This document shows positions 1 to 12,649 of a DNA stretch of 64,000 nucleotides, one piece after another. The DNA comes from Astropecten irregularis (Eukaryota; Echinodermata; Asteroidea; Paxillosida; Astropectinidae): positions 2,668,501 through 2,732,500 of the forward strand of contig OZ020256.1 in the NCBI GenBank assembly GCA_963971285.1, read 5' to 3'. A model generated the notes under the pieces. That model saw nothing but the letters and a program-made list of their open reading frames with translations. It ran no database searches and was not told where the DNA came from. Position numbers and translations under genes: made by a program. Each line of letters opens with the position of its first letter. Position 1 is the first letter of the stretch.

Positions 1-952
1 CCGGGTGATCTTAATTTCCCCTGGGTGCGAGCCAAACGCCGTTGGCGGCGCCTTAATTGAAGAGCAGACGATTTAGTAAGGTTAATATGAAAGCCAGTGA
101 TCCAGCAATGATTGTTGCAGCATCATTTGAGCAAGAATGACAAATGAGTGTTGAAGTTAATGTATCTAGGCCTATGCCAAGGTTTTGCCTATATTGTGTT
201 CGTCGCATAATTACAGCTCTTCCATGTCCTCATAATGAACGCATTGAACTGCACACGGACGGTACACGGGTCTCTGATATCCTCCCATCAAACTATCGTG
301 AAGCTCTGTGAAAGGCGTGATGGCTATGATCAATCTTTCCTCTCCAGAAAACCAGAATTGAACTTGTCACCCTTTTTTCAGACTAGTGGATCATGGGACT
401 TGCCAGTCACGATGTAACCTATTATGTCATTGACAGCCAAAAGTTTATGAATAGGCCTAGTATCCCCTATGTGTGTCATGTGCTTTGTGATCCGCGCTTT
501 TAAGAACACGATACACTATTGGTAATTTCCCCTGGAAGTACTTTATATAAAACATTACTGGAAAAAAGGAAAGACGATATTTAAAGTTACCACTTAATTT
601 TGTGATATTGTGTTGCGTTACTTCTCTGTAACTGTATAGTATTTTGTTCTAATCTTCAAGTAACTTTGTTGACAATGGTCACAAAATGAACCTTATCGAA
701 GAGAGCCCAAAACGAGGTATGCGCAATGCACTCTGGGAAAAATGTTGCTAGGGCTCACTCTGAATAAGTACTCAACTTCACAAGTGACTCGACAGTGACA
801 TGGGCCATTGTGCAGCAAAGTCATGTAAAAGTAAGGATTTCTTCTAGCCTGAAGCCTCGTTTCCAAAAGGCCCATAATAGTTGTAGACTGGTTCCCATAA
901 CCCACCGTAACGGTTGTCTCCTGACGTCTACGTCATTCGAATTGTACATTTA
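1..952. other. Intergenic DNA, no supported feature
   Basis: Only short unsupported open frames occur here. I see no domain, splice-site set or repeat. Confidence 0.5.
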
Positions 953-1052
953 GTTTAGCTCCCCCGGGTCAGCCCTTACTGGGAATGGTCGCGTTATACT
1001 GCACAAGAGAATGGGGACGAGGTTGACTGGTGTCGACCCGGGGGAGCTAAAC
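953..1052. repeat. 100-bp foldback element with perfect 18-bp inverted ends
   Basis: The ends read GTTTAGCTCCCCCGGGTC and its exact reverse complement, enclosing about 64 bp. This is a small foldback or MITE remnant; no second copy was noticed. A poly-C tract follows at 1111-1128. Confidence 0.6.
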
Positions 1053-2083
1053 GAATGCAACCAATGTGGTGTTGCTGATGAGTGGTTGCAGAAAAGAGAG
1101 GGCGTTTTACCCCCCCCCCCCCCCCTCCCCCGAGCTACGAGCCTGATTGGACGATAGTGTTTTGTAAGGTGGGATAAACGTGCCATATACATGGCGGCTG
1201 GCTGGAGTGCAAATTGAATGACATGGTACGTCCCACTTGAACGCTGGAGAGGCGGTTTGGTCAGCCATGTGTGAAAGCGAGTAAACCGAAGCGGTGTTAC
1301 ATTACGCTCCATCCTCTCGTCTTCACATGAATAATATAATTAATTTCTTGCAACTTAACATCACATCAATTTCGATTGGAAACTTGTTTTTTAACATTCT
1401 AATTTGATTGTTGGTTAATTGGGAATAAAAACAATTCAAGCTTTCAAAACGAATCATATAAACTGAATATGCATAATGATATTCTATAGTCACCATACAT
1501 CATATAGGGATGTTATGTTATATTGCAGACATCTATATTCACCCTTTATTCATATTTCTGCCTGCGAGATTTTTTCCGTTTTCTTATCCGTATGCGATCA
1601 AAAATGATCCCCATTCGTGTCAGGTTTCGATAGACCAAAGTAAGATCGCCATCTGGTGCATATGCCACTGGCCACCTCTCCAATGTTCCCAGCTTATTGT
1701 CATGGTAATGCCATATGTTTCAATAGTGCTAGATCTCCCCATCAAAATAAAAGGCCTTATGAACTGGGTCCATTATTATTATTTTTATTAACATCATTAT
1801 GTTTTATAATACCGAGTACATTTTTTGTGCCGGTATGTGAGATTGGAACAGTATAAGCCAAAAAAATGACATCCTTAATTCCATTTTGGTTTTGTTTTGG
1901 CGTTTTTAAATTAAAAAAATAGAAAGCAATTATTGCAGGCTGGGTTTGACAAGAAATTCACCGACGAAAAATATTCTACTTGTTGCGTGCGAGGCACATT
2001 ACTTCACAAAAAGCAGCTAAAAGGCTGCAGTCTCAAGTGGAAAATCCAATTTAAATTACAACTTAAAGGTAAAGGTAAAGGAT
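1053..2083. other. AT-rich intergenic DNA
   Basis: No gene supported. It contains the poly-C tract and short AT-rich stretches. A short run of AAAGGT repeats at 2063-2082 abuts the first MITE copy. Confidence 0.5.
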
Positions 2084-2454
2084 TTAAAGGTAGTATCATA
2101 CTTTGGTTGTATGCCGAAACAGAAATCTTCACTGATTTACCTATAACTTGCAGGGTATAAAGGTGGTGGTGGTAGAGACATATTCCCTTTAAAATATTTT
2201 TCCCTGAAAGGCTATATTTTTTCCATAAAAATGTAATACCAATTGACCGAAACAAATTTTCGGAACATAAAAAAATCCCTTGAAAAGATTTAGAAATAAT
2301 ACCGTGGGAGTTTTTCACTTTTTTTCTTTGTCAAAAGGTGGGCACCGTATGGGACTGGGAATTTCACAGATGACTGTTACTGTATCTTTTCTTGATATTT
2401 TGTCCATGAATCTGCATTTCTTTGACAAAAACCAAAGTATGAAATTTCCTTATA
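2084..2454 (-). mobile_element. TTAA-flanked MITE, copy 1
   Basis: It starts TTAAAGGTAGTATCATACTT and continues with the family's right-end sequence read backwards (CCGAAACAGAAATCTTCAC). It ends with the left-end sequence TTTGACAAAAACCAAAGTAT. The distal TTAA is decayed. No coding capacity. Confidence 0.85.
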
Positions 2455-4015
2455 ACTACACGCAACTAAAATAATGGCAAGCCTTTTTAATACTGTATTT
2501 AGGTTGAAACCAACACACCAATCCACTATATCCACAACGGTGAAAAGTCATTGGGGAAAAGAAATCTGAACTCCAAATATTGAGAATTGTCTGATCCACA
2601 GATGAAAGGTGAAAGGAACATATTCAAGGAACAGTTATGGGCTTGATACAGCATTTCACCTTTATGGCACCGTAAAATCGTGAATATTGAAATTCGAATC
2701 TGCGTGCAAACCGAAAAACTCTAAACGTACCTTGAAACTGCCGCAAAAGTGCATGGCCAATGTAACCTACACCCTACAAGAGCACTATAGTCTTGTTATT
2801 TGCACATATGCCCATTAAATCAAAATGAGTAACGGTCAATAGTAGGGGTGCGGCCTAACTAACAGGATGACGTCACAAATTGCACCTAACTTGCTAAAAA
2901 AAAGGGGGGGTCCAGTACATGTAGTTACATTTACGCACATTGTGTGTATTAAAGGCAGCGTACAGGATTTGCAAGGTCTCCAAAGAAAATTATTGAGTTT
3001 GAGACATAAAATGGACTAAACAGTTCGTAAACAGTGCAAACAGTTACCATGGGAAATCTTGGTTCATCAGATGCTGCTTCTTCTTTTTTAAGGAAATCAA
3101 GATTAAGTGTCTTTTAAAAAGATCCTTCATCCGAACCAGATCTTTTTAGCATTTCGAAAGCGTTTTGTAACCGTGAAAAATTCGAAGAGGGGCAAGATTA
3201 TTTCGGCCGTATTTCTGCTATCCAGATGGACAAAGCGTAAAAAGGTACATGAAACAACGTCTCGGTATAAGGAAGTTTAAGACCTTCACTTCTGTTTAAG
3301 TACCAAATTCAGCTAAAACGCACATCTTTGCAAATCCTGCGTGTTTAATACTTGCGTATCTTATCATATTGATCTGTTGACATGTATGCTTTGGAGGACC
3401 TCAGCCCGATAGCCTATACTGCACGCATAGCCTACAATCAATAATACTGATGGTGCCATTGTGTGCATTATAAATATGCCCTATACTTGGACCTCATCTT
3501 TGCACGGTGACAAAAATCAAAAAAGAGGAATCGTCAATCAATACACTGGTCCACTCTGCCGCGTATGTAAGGCAGTTCCAACCGTATTATGTATCTATTT
3601 GAGAGCGTTCTCTCGTGTCTTCATCAGAATCAAGTTAAAAGCTATAAATCTCCTGAATTTTGTTATATCACGCGAGCTCGCAGAGTCTATTATATTGTGT
3701 GCGAGATGATGACCAGTTCAACAAGGAATCAGCGAAATGAAGAGGTTTTATTCTCTCTCTGTCTCTCTGTCAGATCATGGCCACGATCACTGCATTGGGA
3801 ATTGCTTTGGCCTTTTTGGCTTTTATAACGTCACGCATCGCAGTCCGCGATGATTTTATATAAAAGGGCATTGTATGAGAAAATTGATTGCTGTAACAAA
3901 GAAATTCTCAAATTTCGTCCCATTTTGTCGAAATTTTAGTATTGCGATATGAAAGGTATACTTATGCTCCTTTATGTGTCACGTGTATCTGCGGAACGGT
4001 ACGCTGGAAATATAC
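2455..4015. other. Intergenic DNA without recognised genes
   Basis: No coding support. It contains one TGACGTCA palindrome near 2867, a short G run near 2905 and an AT-rich background. Confidence 0.5.
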
Positions 4016-4466
4016 TTAAAGGTACTATCATACTTTTGTAGCAAACCGAAACAGAAATCTTCACAGATTTACGTATAACTTACAGGGTATATGAAGATAA
4101 TGATACATGTAATAAATAGAACATTTATATTGCGCAGCTACTACATGTATGATAAATATACTCTACGCATTACAAAATAATGTAATTGGTGATAGAAACA
4201 TTCCGTTAACATTAATGCCTGAAATGCTGTATTTATCCAGGAAAGAGTAAAACCAATTTACCCCAATTAAACAATTTTGGCCTCAGGAAGATAAAAATTC
4301 CTATGAAAAGATTTTGGAAATACAGTGGGCGTTTTTCAGGCTCAAAAGGTGGACACCAAAATGGGACTGGAAATTTCACAGATGACTGTTAATGTATCTT
4401 TTGTGGTATTTTTGCCCATGAATCTGCATTTCTTTGACAAAAATCAATGTATGAAATTGCCTTTTA
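4016..4466 (-). mobile_element. TTAA-flanked MITE, copy 2, internally expanded
   Basis: Same order as copy 1. An extra segment of about 80 bp near 4100-4190 contains inverted ATACATGTA words. The 3' end has decayed to GCCTTTTA. Confidence 0.8.
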
Positions 4467-4770
4467 TTCACGTACGATTAAAACAAGTCAACTCTTGTAA
4501 CAAAACACCACTTGCACCTCCTAGTGAGTAAATGCCGATATGTGCTGGTGGGTTGTTGTTTTCTTTTGGTGGATCAGCATCCGTGTAGATAATAATAATT
4601 GCGACTAAAACAAATTGTTTTTTTTTAATGGATTCACACAATCAAGGCCATTTTTTTGTTTTAAGGTCGGAGCTTTCACAACCATCATTATCACATCCTG
4701 GTAATCAATATTATTCGGTATAGGCTTTCGTCGCAAATGGAATGCATTATTTTCCTATTTCGGCTGCAAT

Positions 4771-5088
4771 TCAAGCACGTATTTTCGTTATTCTAGCTGC
4801 TTGGCCGTCATATATTACACGTACATGAGCGGGTTCGTTCCTCGGGAAATGAATCGGGGCTGTAAATGACCATCGATCCAAGCCAGGCTTGTTGAAGATA
4901 CGGTGATTTAAGAAGTATTGAATTTTATAGGCATCACGAACGTTGCTTAGCATAGCCTTTGGCATAGGGACCGGCCTTTTGTTATCGTCGGAATTGAGGC
5001 GATTTTTTTGGCGCGAGAAATTTGTCACAGTTGACTTTTCTACTATAATTATGGCGTCTTTGAAATAGCTCCAGACTCGCAACCCCAC
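4771..5088 (-). CDS. Unrecognised 105-residue open frame (doubtful)
   Basis: A single uninterrupted frame of mixed composition, with a segment near its end reading FNKPGLDRWSFTAPIHFPRN. It is less repetitive and more protein-like than the other short frames nearby, but I recognise no family. No promoter, introns or neighbours support it. It may be a chance frame or an old exon. Confidence 0.15.
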   Translation of the reverse strand: MGLRVWSYFKDAIIIVEKSTVTNFSRQKNRLNSDDNKRPVPMPKAMLSNVRDAYKIQYFLNHRIFNKPGLDRWSFTAPIHFPRNEPAHVRVIYDGQAARITKIRA

Positions 5089-5156
5089 TCAGCAGTCAGC
5101 ACACACGGCTATACTGTCATAAAAAAGTCAGCTTGCTTCTGTGCCGGAGCTCCCTC

Positions 5157-5527
5157 TTAAAGGTATCATCATACTTTGGTAAGAAACCAAAACAGAAATG
5201 TTCACAGATTTACGTATAACTTACAGGGTATGAAGATGGTGGTGGTAGAAACATACCGTTAAAATATTTCCGCCTGAAATGGTGTATTTATATCCAGAAA
5301 TTAGTAAAACAACGACCGAAAATCTTTTTGATCTTTTAAAAGATCAAAAATAAAAGAGAAAAGACTTAAGAAATACTGTGGTCGCTTTTCACTGAGTGTT
5401 TTCTCAAAAAGTGGGCACCGTATGGGACTGAAATTTTCACAGATTACTGTTACTGTATCTTCCTTGATATTTTTGCCCACGAATCTGTATTTCTTTGACA
5501 AAAACCAAAGTATGATATTACCTTTAA
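5157..5527 (-). mobile_element. TTAA-flanked MITE, copy 3, near intact
   Basis: TTAA occurs at both ends (5157-5160 and 5524-5527), with ~20-bp terminal inverted repeats and the internal palindrome GATCTTTTAAAAGATC. It faces copy 4 in opposite orientation 202 bp away. Confidence 0.9.
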
Positions 5528-5729
5528 TTGTTTGCTTATTTCCATCTCTTCAAGATATATTGTTTGAAAACATACGGGAAATCAGCTTCTCTCATTAATC
5601 AAATAAGCAAGGGAAATGATAAAAAACCAACTGGTACGTTATTTATTATTTCAAGACTGCATTTTCTCAAAGGTTGTGCCCTCGCAGAAGTTCCAGGGCT
5701 GGATTTCACAAAATGTTATAAGATTGATC

Positions 5730-6093
5730 TTAAAGGTAATATCATACTTTCGTTTTGATCAAAGAAATACAGATTCATAGGCAAAAAATTCAAGACACAT
5801 ACAGTAAGAGTCATCTGTGAAAATTTCAGTCCCATACGGTGCAAACTTTTTGAGAAAACAGTGAAAAACGGCCACAGTATTTCTTAAGTCTTTTCTCTTT
5901 TATTTTTGATCTTTTAAAAGATAAAAAAGATTTCCGGTCGTTGTTTTACTAATTTCTGGATCATACAACATTTCAGGTGGAAACATTTTAACGGTATGTT
6001 TCTACCACCGCCATCTTCATACCATGTAAGTTATACGTAAATCTGTGAACATTTCTGTTTTGGTTTCTTACCAATGTATGATACTACCTTTAA
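5730..6093 (+). mobile_element. TTAA-flanked MITE, copy 4, near intact
   Basis: 364 bp with TTAA at both ends. Forward orientation: TTTTGATCAAAGAAATACAG on the left, GTAAATCTGTGAACATTTCT near the right end. With copy 3 it forms an imperfect ~930-bp inverted pair. Confidence 0.9.
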
Positions 6094-7159
6094 GGTGAGT
6101 TGTATACGTATCACCATAGTGATTTCTATCGTGACATCACACTTTGTTTTAGCAATGTAAGATTGATTCATGCTTCAGATCAATCTTAGTGCTTCATGAA
6201 ATCAGACCCAGAACGCACAAACATTTATAAACCATAAACCGTATCGACACACACAATAATTCGCACCGAGGCCTACCTGTCGATTTCCGTGAGGCAACAG
6301 GTGACCGAGTATGGAGAAGACTTCTCGCGGTAGATTGTCCAGCGGAGCCAAGATGACAAAAAATCCCCCAAAATGTTCCCAAAATAGCACAGGGCATGGA
6401 CGAAATCTTGCCGGTGATTTCACCTATCTCTGTACCGAGCCAGGGTGTGCAAATAAACAAAATGCTTGCTCTTTATATACATGTGGCTCTCGGTCGTGAC
6501 TTTTGATGCCCATTTCTGCGCATGCACGCGAAGCGTTAATGAACGAGAGAAAAAAAATCCACTTTCAAGTTCCTCCGTTGCAATTCATTTTGGTGTCGTC
6601 GTTGTATGTAGTACCGCAAATTTCAAACGGTAAAATAATGTACCGTAGACCCCGCCATGCAGTATTCATCATAAACAGATCGGATTGGGTCGAAAGTAAT
6701 AAGGATTTATTATTTGTTTTACCCGAGATGTGGACGTTGGTGTACGTAGTTATTAATCTCAATTGAACAAAAGAAAAAAAGAATGGAGGAACATAGCGGT
6801 AAAAAATAAATGAAAGACGTCAACACGCCGAAGCGAGGCTTGTTGACGATTCACAGGGGACCAGTTTTCAACCAAAGGGGGCGTTTCTCAGAATGACAGT
6901 GAGGTCATAAATAATTATCTTTATGCGTATAAATTATATATTGTAATGGTAAATATTGAGAGACAGTTGTAAGAACACACATCTAGATTTATTTGTGGCA
7001 AAATAATTATTACTTGCTGTAACAAATCCCCCCTCCCCTAAAAAACAACAACTAGGAAATGAAAATGAAACGAAAATGAGAGAAAAAGCAAAGGATTCCT
7101 CCCGGGACACAGAAAGAGATTTCATACAAACATAATTTTTCTTCGATCAAGGAAGAACA
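6094..7159. other. Intergenic DNA, no supported gene
   Basis: Open frames on both strands overlap at 6194-6500 but lack any recognisable domain or splice structure. Nothing else stands out. Confidence 0.5.
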
Positions 7160-7239
7160 TTATAGTAATTTGTCACTTTTTACCACTAAACAAAAAAAAA
7201 GAAGAGAAAGTTCTTCGAGCGCCACCAAGCGGTGGGCTG

Positions 7240-7660
7240 ATACGGGCTATTTGCTAATGTCTGGTAACCAGACGTACCAATATGTTTTACCACGATATAT
7301 CGTTTCTGCAGCCTATAATAGCCACGGCATGGAATATGTACGTACACGTTACTCATGTGGTAGACGGAAAAGGTGAACAATTAGAGTGACACTCAATATT
7401 CATAATATACGTCATCGTATATTTTAATATATTAACTTCCGGGACTTGACTGCTGTAAAAATGTAGCGCGCTTTCAACGGCGCGCTTGTAACCGTGCTGT
7501 GTATTACTCCGACCTCTTTATTTTATTAATTTATTCATGGATCCTGTAAATGGCTAAATGAACATATTTCGGCAATATTTCAGTGAAAGAAACACAGTTT
7601 CTTATCCAAATAAATACTGAAAATAATATGGGTGGCGTAAAAGACACTAATGCGCCTAGT
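7240..7660 (+). repeat. Dispersed repeat, first copy (related to 13607-14505)
   Basis: Two blocks recur further right. GGTAACCAGACGTACC...CACGTTAC (about 7262-7355) matches 13607-13690. ATTTATTCATGG...GACACTAATGC (about 7520-7660) matches 14367-14503. The first block is led by the palindrome GTCTGGTAACCAGAC. Confidence 0.7.
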
Positions 7661-8900
7661 TTGCTTTGATTTGTATTATTATGGACGATAGTACAATTAA
7701 ATTACGAGGGAGACTTAGACTTCAATTTGAATTTAAGGAAACACTGAGACCAATGTTTGGTGTATCAGCTGACGACTCATTTAATTTTTTGCAAGACAAT
7801 TGTGTTCATAATACATAACAATAAATCAAAATAATACTAGCTCTTATATAAATAAAACAAAATACAAAATAAAATATGAAATACTATGTTAATAAACAAA
7901 CCATGCCAGACTTTATGGAACCATGATTACATCAAACCCACATATGGCACTGTAAATAAAAGACCTTATAAAAAAATACAATTTTGATCAAAAACACAGT
8001 ACGGCCATTAGACCTAGTACACGTTGTAAGTCTTTAAATCAATTTACCCAATATCTTAATACAACAATAAAAGCACCATATATTTTCCCCACTGATGAGT
8101 TCCCATTGCAGCCTCATGAATTAAGTATACATGTATATACATGTACCACCAACTGAAAAAAATGAGAACAGAAGGAAATGCATCCCGCTTTAACTTTCAA
8201 GGCAGTATCACACCCCTCCCCCTCCCATTGTCTGTGTACAGTTGGGATTTAGTTCACATACCTACATTGATAATTTTAATTCCTACCCACTTAATAACAA
8301 CACACACAAGGGAGATTCACATTTGAATTTGTTCAAACTACTGTACACTGTATATGTAATTACTTGTAAAATTAGCATTTTTATACTGTTGGAAGTAGTT
8401 AACAAAATAAATCAGGAATTAACCCTGTATATTACAGAGAAGTGGCTCTGGATGGGAAGGACCCCATTAAAACACTCAATTCCAGGTGAAATAAAAGGGA
8501 TGAACAAACAAAACTAGATGTGTTTGTTGACAAACACTGAGCTGTTTCGCGTATGTTTTTATAAATAATATGAAAAACAAATATGAACGCAATTGTCCCA
8601 GTACAGAGAAATTGCGGTGTTTTAATTGTCGTAAACAACTATAAGGAGCGTCGTCACTCGTCCATTAATAGGTACATGTACATACACACGACCATGAGAA
8701 ACACAGAAATGGCAGAGTCTACTAAAGGCCAGCGCGCAAAGTATGTATGGTTGTGCATGGGCGGTGGAAACAGCAAAATGACTGATTTTCTAGCTCGTCG
8801 TACTACGTTTACATGTACACAATTGGCCCACTACTATGGATAGCCATATCAGCGGTCCAAGAATTTCCAAGGCCCGTGTTTTGTGTTATGTTTGACTCTA
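7661..8900. other. AT-rich intergenic DNA
   Basis: No coding support on either strand and no tandem structure noticed. Confidence 0.5.
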
Positions 8901-9560
8901 AATGGCAAAATTAATGATTAAAGAAAAATCAATAAAAATTCAATCGATGACGTCATCGTGACGTCACTTCACATAAGGGATACTAGTACCATTTCCTACC
9001 TACCCACCAAGTTTCATTTCGATCGGATATTCGCTTCAATGTGTTTCCGTGAAAAAATTGCAAAATTAATTATTCAAAAATCAATAAAAAATCAGCCGAT
9101 GACGTCATCGTGACGTCACTTCAAATTTAGGATACTAATATCATTCCCTACCTATCCACCAAGTTTCATCACCATCGGATATTCCCTTATATGTGAATCA
9201 GAAAATCGGCTTTTTGATGACGTCATCATGACGTCACCACTTTTTGGTATTTTGTGGCATATGCCTGTAACATAACAAACATTTTACCGAAAGAATTTCG
9301 AAATTGCGATTTGTCGTTCAGGAGATATAAAGAAAAGGTCCAAAAATTGAATAATTCGTATAAAATCACACGATGACGTCATCGACACGTGACTGCAATT
9401 TTTGTCTATAACACGTCCCCATATACCTGCATACCAAGTTTGAGTTGCATCGGACTTGCCGTTCCGGAGATAAAGAGCCCTAAAATTTGCACTTTTATGA
9501 TGACGTAATTGTGCACGTGATGACGTCACGATGACGTACTTACGCGGGACACTATTCGGG
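8900..9560 (+). repeat. Degenerate ~120-150-bp tandem repeat with CRE palindromes
   Basis: Each unit carries GATGACGTCATCGTGACGTC or a variant, followed by a segment like CACCAAGTTTCATCNCNATC and GGATATTC. At least eight perfect TGACGTCA sites occur (near 8947, 8959, 9100, 9112, 9218, 9230, 9374 and 9520). The units are diverged, so the repeat is old. Confidence 0.75.
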
Positions 9561-9764
9561 GTGATGGTCTAACTATGTGCCAAGTATAAAGTTGATCGGA
9601 ATTGGCATAATGGTAGAAGTGGCTCTTAGAAAACCCCTGTGTTATGTCTATGGGAAAAAAGTGGAAAAAGAAAAAAAAAAAAAAACTAGAGTTTATGGCT
9701 GTTTGAAACAGCACATAAGGCTTTTCCGCATATGATATAAATTGCTTGTCAATCAGATCGAATT

Positions 9765-10730
9765 GTGTCATAAGAAAGACCTTCTCTTACATTGACATTT
9801 GGCGAAAGAATCATGATCAAAGCTCTCACAACTTTTAAATGACAAGCTACTTCCTGTTTGACCGGAAGTAGAGGCCACAGAGGCCAAGCAATGTGTCACA
9901 AAGAATGATCTTGCCTAACATTGATATTTAGTGAAAGAATCATGATTGTAGCTCTTAACACTTATACATGAGGAGCAACTTCCGGTTTGACCGGAAGTAA
10001 AGGTCACCGAGGTCAAGTTATGTGTCACAAAGAAAGAACTTCCCTTACATTGATATTTGGCGAAAGAATCATGATCAAAGCTCTTACCACTTTAAAATGA
10101 CAAGCTACTTCCTGTTTGACCGGAAGTAGAGGTCACAGAGGTCAAGCTATGTGTCACAAAAGAAAGATCTTGCCTAACATTGATATTTAGTGAAAGAATC
10201 ATGATTTTAGCTCTTACCACTTTTAAATGAGGAGCAACTTCCGGTTTGACCGGAAGTAAAGGTCACCGAGGTCAAGTTATGTCTCACAAAGAAAGAGCTT
10301 GCATAACATTGATACTTAGTGAAAGAATCATGATCCTAGCTCTAAACACTTTTAAATGAGGAGCAACTTCCGGTATAACCGGAAGTAGAGGTCACAGGGG
10401 TCAACCAATGTGTCACAAAGAAAGACCTTACCTTACATTCACTTTTGGTGAAAGAATCATGATCCAAGCTCTTAACACTTTTAAATGAGGAGCTACTTCC
10501 TGTTTGACCGGAAGTAGAGGTCACAGGGGTCAACCAATGTGTCACAAAGAAAGACCTTACCTAACATTCACTTTTGGTGAAAGAATCATGATCCAAGCTC
10601 TTAACACTTTTAAATGAGGAGCTACTTCCTGTTTGACCGGAAGTAGAGGTCACAGAGGTCAACCAATGTGTCACATAGAAAGACCTTACCTATCATTGAC
10701 ATTTAGCGAAGGAATGAATCTAATATCTCA
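9765..10730 (+). repeat. 128-130-bp tandem repeat, about 7.5 units, with inverted ETS-like motifs
   Basis: GTGTCACAAAGAAAGA-type starts recur at about 9765, 9893, 10021, 10149, 10279, 10409, 10537 and 10665. Each unit has GAAAGAATCATGATC and an inverted pair such as ACTTCCGGTTTGACCGGAAGT (one base longer or variant in some units), then AGAGGTCACAGAGGTCAA. The short minus-strand frame here is only a reading of the repeat. Confidence 0.9.
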
Positions 10731-11091
10731 AACGGTTGATTTTTTGTTGATTTTTGAATATTTTGATTATTAAATTCAAATCGCTTGTCACGTGACACCT
10801 GACGACGTCATTATGATGAAAAGTTTCGGGAGACAACTACCCTATATGGACTTCTTTCAGACCAAGTTTGGTTAAGATTGACTGTTTAAAAATTACAAAA
10901 GTGCCTCCGAGAATACCCCCGTGCTTTGTCTATGGGTTTTTGGCGACAAGAAGAAGAAAAAAAAAAAAAAAACAGAACAAAAACAAAGGCTTTTCGCTTC
11001 CGCGAAAAAGCCAAAAAGGAAAAAATAACAAAAAAAATAACAAAAACAAAAGCTGTTCCGCCGCATGCGAAACAGCTAATAAGCAACACTA
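10731..11091. other. Spacer with A-rich tracts
   Basis: It contains a long A-rich stretch near 10950-11050 between the 128-bp repeat and the 32-bp minisatellite. No gene. Confidence 0.5.
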
Positions 11092-12645
11092 GACATCTCC
11101 AGTACAGGGACAAACCGACAATATCCATCCCCAGTAGAGTGACAAACTGACAAAATTCATCCCCAGTACAGGGACAAACCGACAATATCCATCCCCAGTA
11201 GAGTGACAAACTGACAAAATTCATCCCCAGTAGAGCGACAAACCCACAATATTCATCCCCAGTAGAGCGACAAACCCACAATATCCATCCCCAGTAGAGT
11301 GACAAACTGACAAAATTCATCCCCAGTAGAGCGACAAACCCACAATGTTCATCCCCAGTAGAGCGACAAACCGACAAAATTCATCCCCAGTAGAGTGACA
11401 AACCCACAAAATTCATCCCCAGTAGAGCGACAAACCCACAATGTTCATCCCCAGTAGAGCGACAAACCGACAAAATTCATCCCCAGTAGAGTGACAAACC
11501 CACAAAATTCATCCCCAGTAGAGCGACAAACCCACAATATTCATCCCCAGTAGAGCGACAAACTGACAAAATTCATCCCCAGTAGAGCGACAAACCCACA
11601 ATATTCATCCCCAGTAGAGCGACAAACCCACAATATCCATCCCCAGTAGAGTGACAAACTGACAAAATTCATCCCCAGTAGAGCGACAAACCCACAATGT
11701 TCATCCCCAGTAGAGCGACAAACCGACAAAATTCATCCCCAGTAGAGTGACAAACCCACAAAATTCATCCCCAGTAGAGCGACAAACCCACAATATTCAT
11801 CCCCAGTAGAGCGACAAACTGACAAAATTCATCCCCAGTAGAGCGACAAACCCACAATATTCATCCCCAGTAGAGCGACAAACCAACAAAATTCATCCCC
11901 AGTAGAGCGACAAACTGACAAAATTCATCCCCAGTAGAGTGACAAACCCACAAAATTCATCCCCAGTAGAGCGACAAACCCACAATATCCATCCCCAGTA
12001 GAGTGACAAACTGACAAAATTCATCCCCAGTAGAGCGACAAACCCACAATGTTCATCCCCAGTAGAGCGACAAACCGACAAAATTCATCCCCAGTAGAGT
12101 GACAAACCCACAAAATTCATCCCCAGTAGAGCGACAAACCCACAATATTCATCCCCAGTAGAGCGACAAACTGACAAAATTCATCCCCAGTAGAGCGACA
12201 AACCCACAATGTTCATCCCCAGTAGAGCGACAAACCCACAATATTCATCCCCAGTAGAGCGACAAACCCACAATATCCATCCCCAGTAGAGCGACAAACT
12301 GACAAAATTCATCCCCAGTAGAGCGACAAACCCACAATATTCATCCCCAGTAGAGCGACAAACCCACAATATCCATCCCAGTAGAGTGACAAACTGACAA
12401 AATTCATCCCCAGTAGAGCGACAAACCACAATATTCATCCCCAGTAGAGCGACAAACCCACAAAATTCATCCCCAGTAGAGCGACAAACCCACAAAATTC
12501 ATCCCCAGTAGAGCGACAAACCCACAAAATTCATCCCCAGTAGAGCGACAAACCCACAAAATTCATCCCCAGTAGAGCGACAAACCCACAAAATTCATCC
12601 CTATAGTAGAGCGACAAACCCACAAAATTCATCCCTATAGTAGAG
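11092..12645 (+). repeat. 32-bp minisatellite, about 48 units, with 352-bp higher-order period
   Basis: The unit is CATCCCCAGTAGAGCGACAA followed by ACCCACAATATT, with variants such as GTGACAAACTGACAAA. Identical variant strings recur every 352 bp (11 units); the same minus-strand reading frame starts at 11377, 11729 and 12081. Minus-strand frames (MSVCRSTGDEHCGF...) are products of the repeat, since 32 bp shifts frame and the unit lacks stops. Confidence 0.95.
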
Positions 12646-12649
12646 TCAA

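Noticed and set aside
950-1312. 120-codon minus-strand frame
   Set aside because: It crosses a poly-C tract (giving GGGGG) and a foldback element; no domain seen.
6194-6500. Overlapping frames of 88, 73 and 62 codons
   Set aside because: Frames overlap on both strands without a consistent coding signal, homologue or splice context.
11092-12645. CRISPR-like direct repeats
   Set aside because: Units are contiguous with no unique spacers, and the DNA is animal nuclear; the same applies to the 30- and 35-bp arrays.
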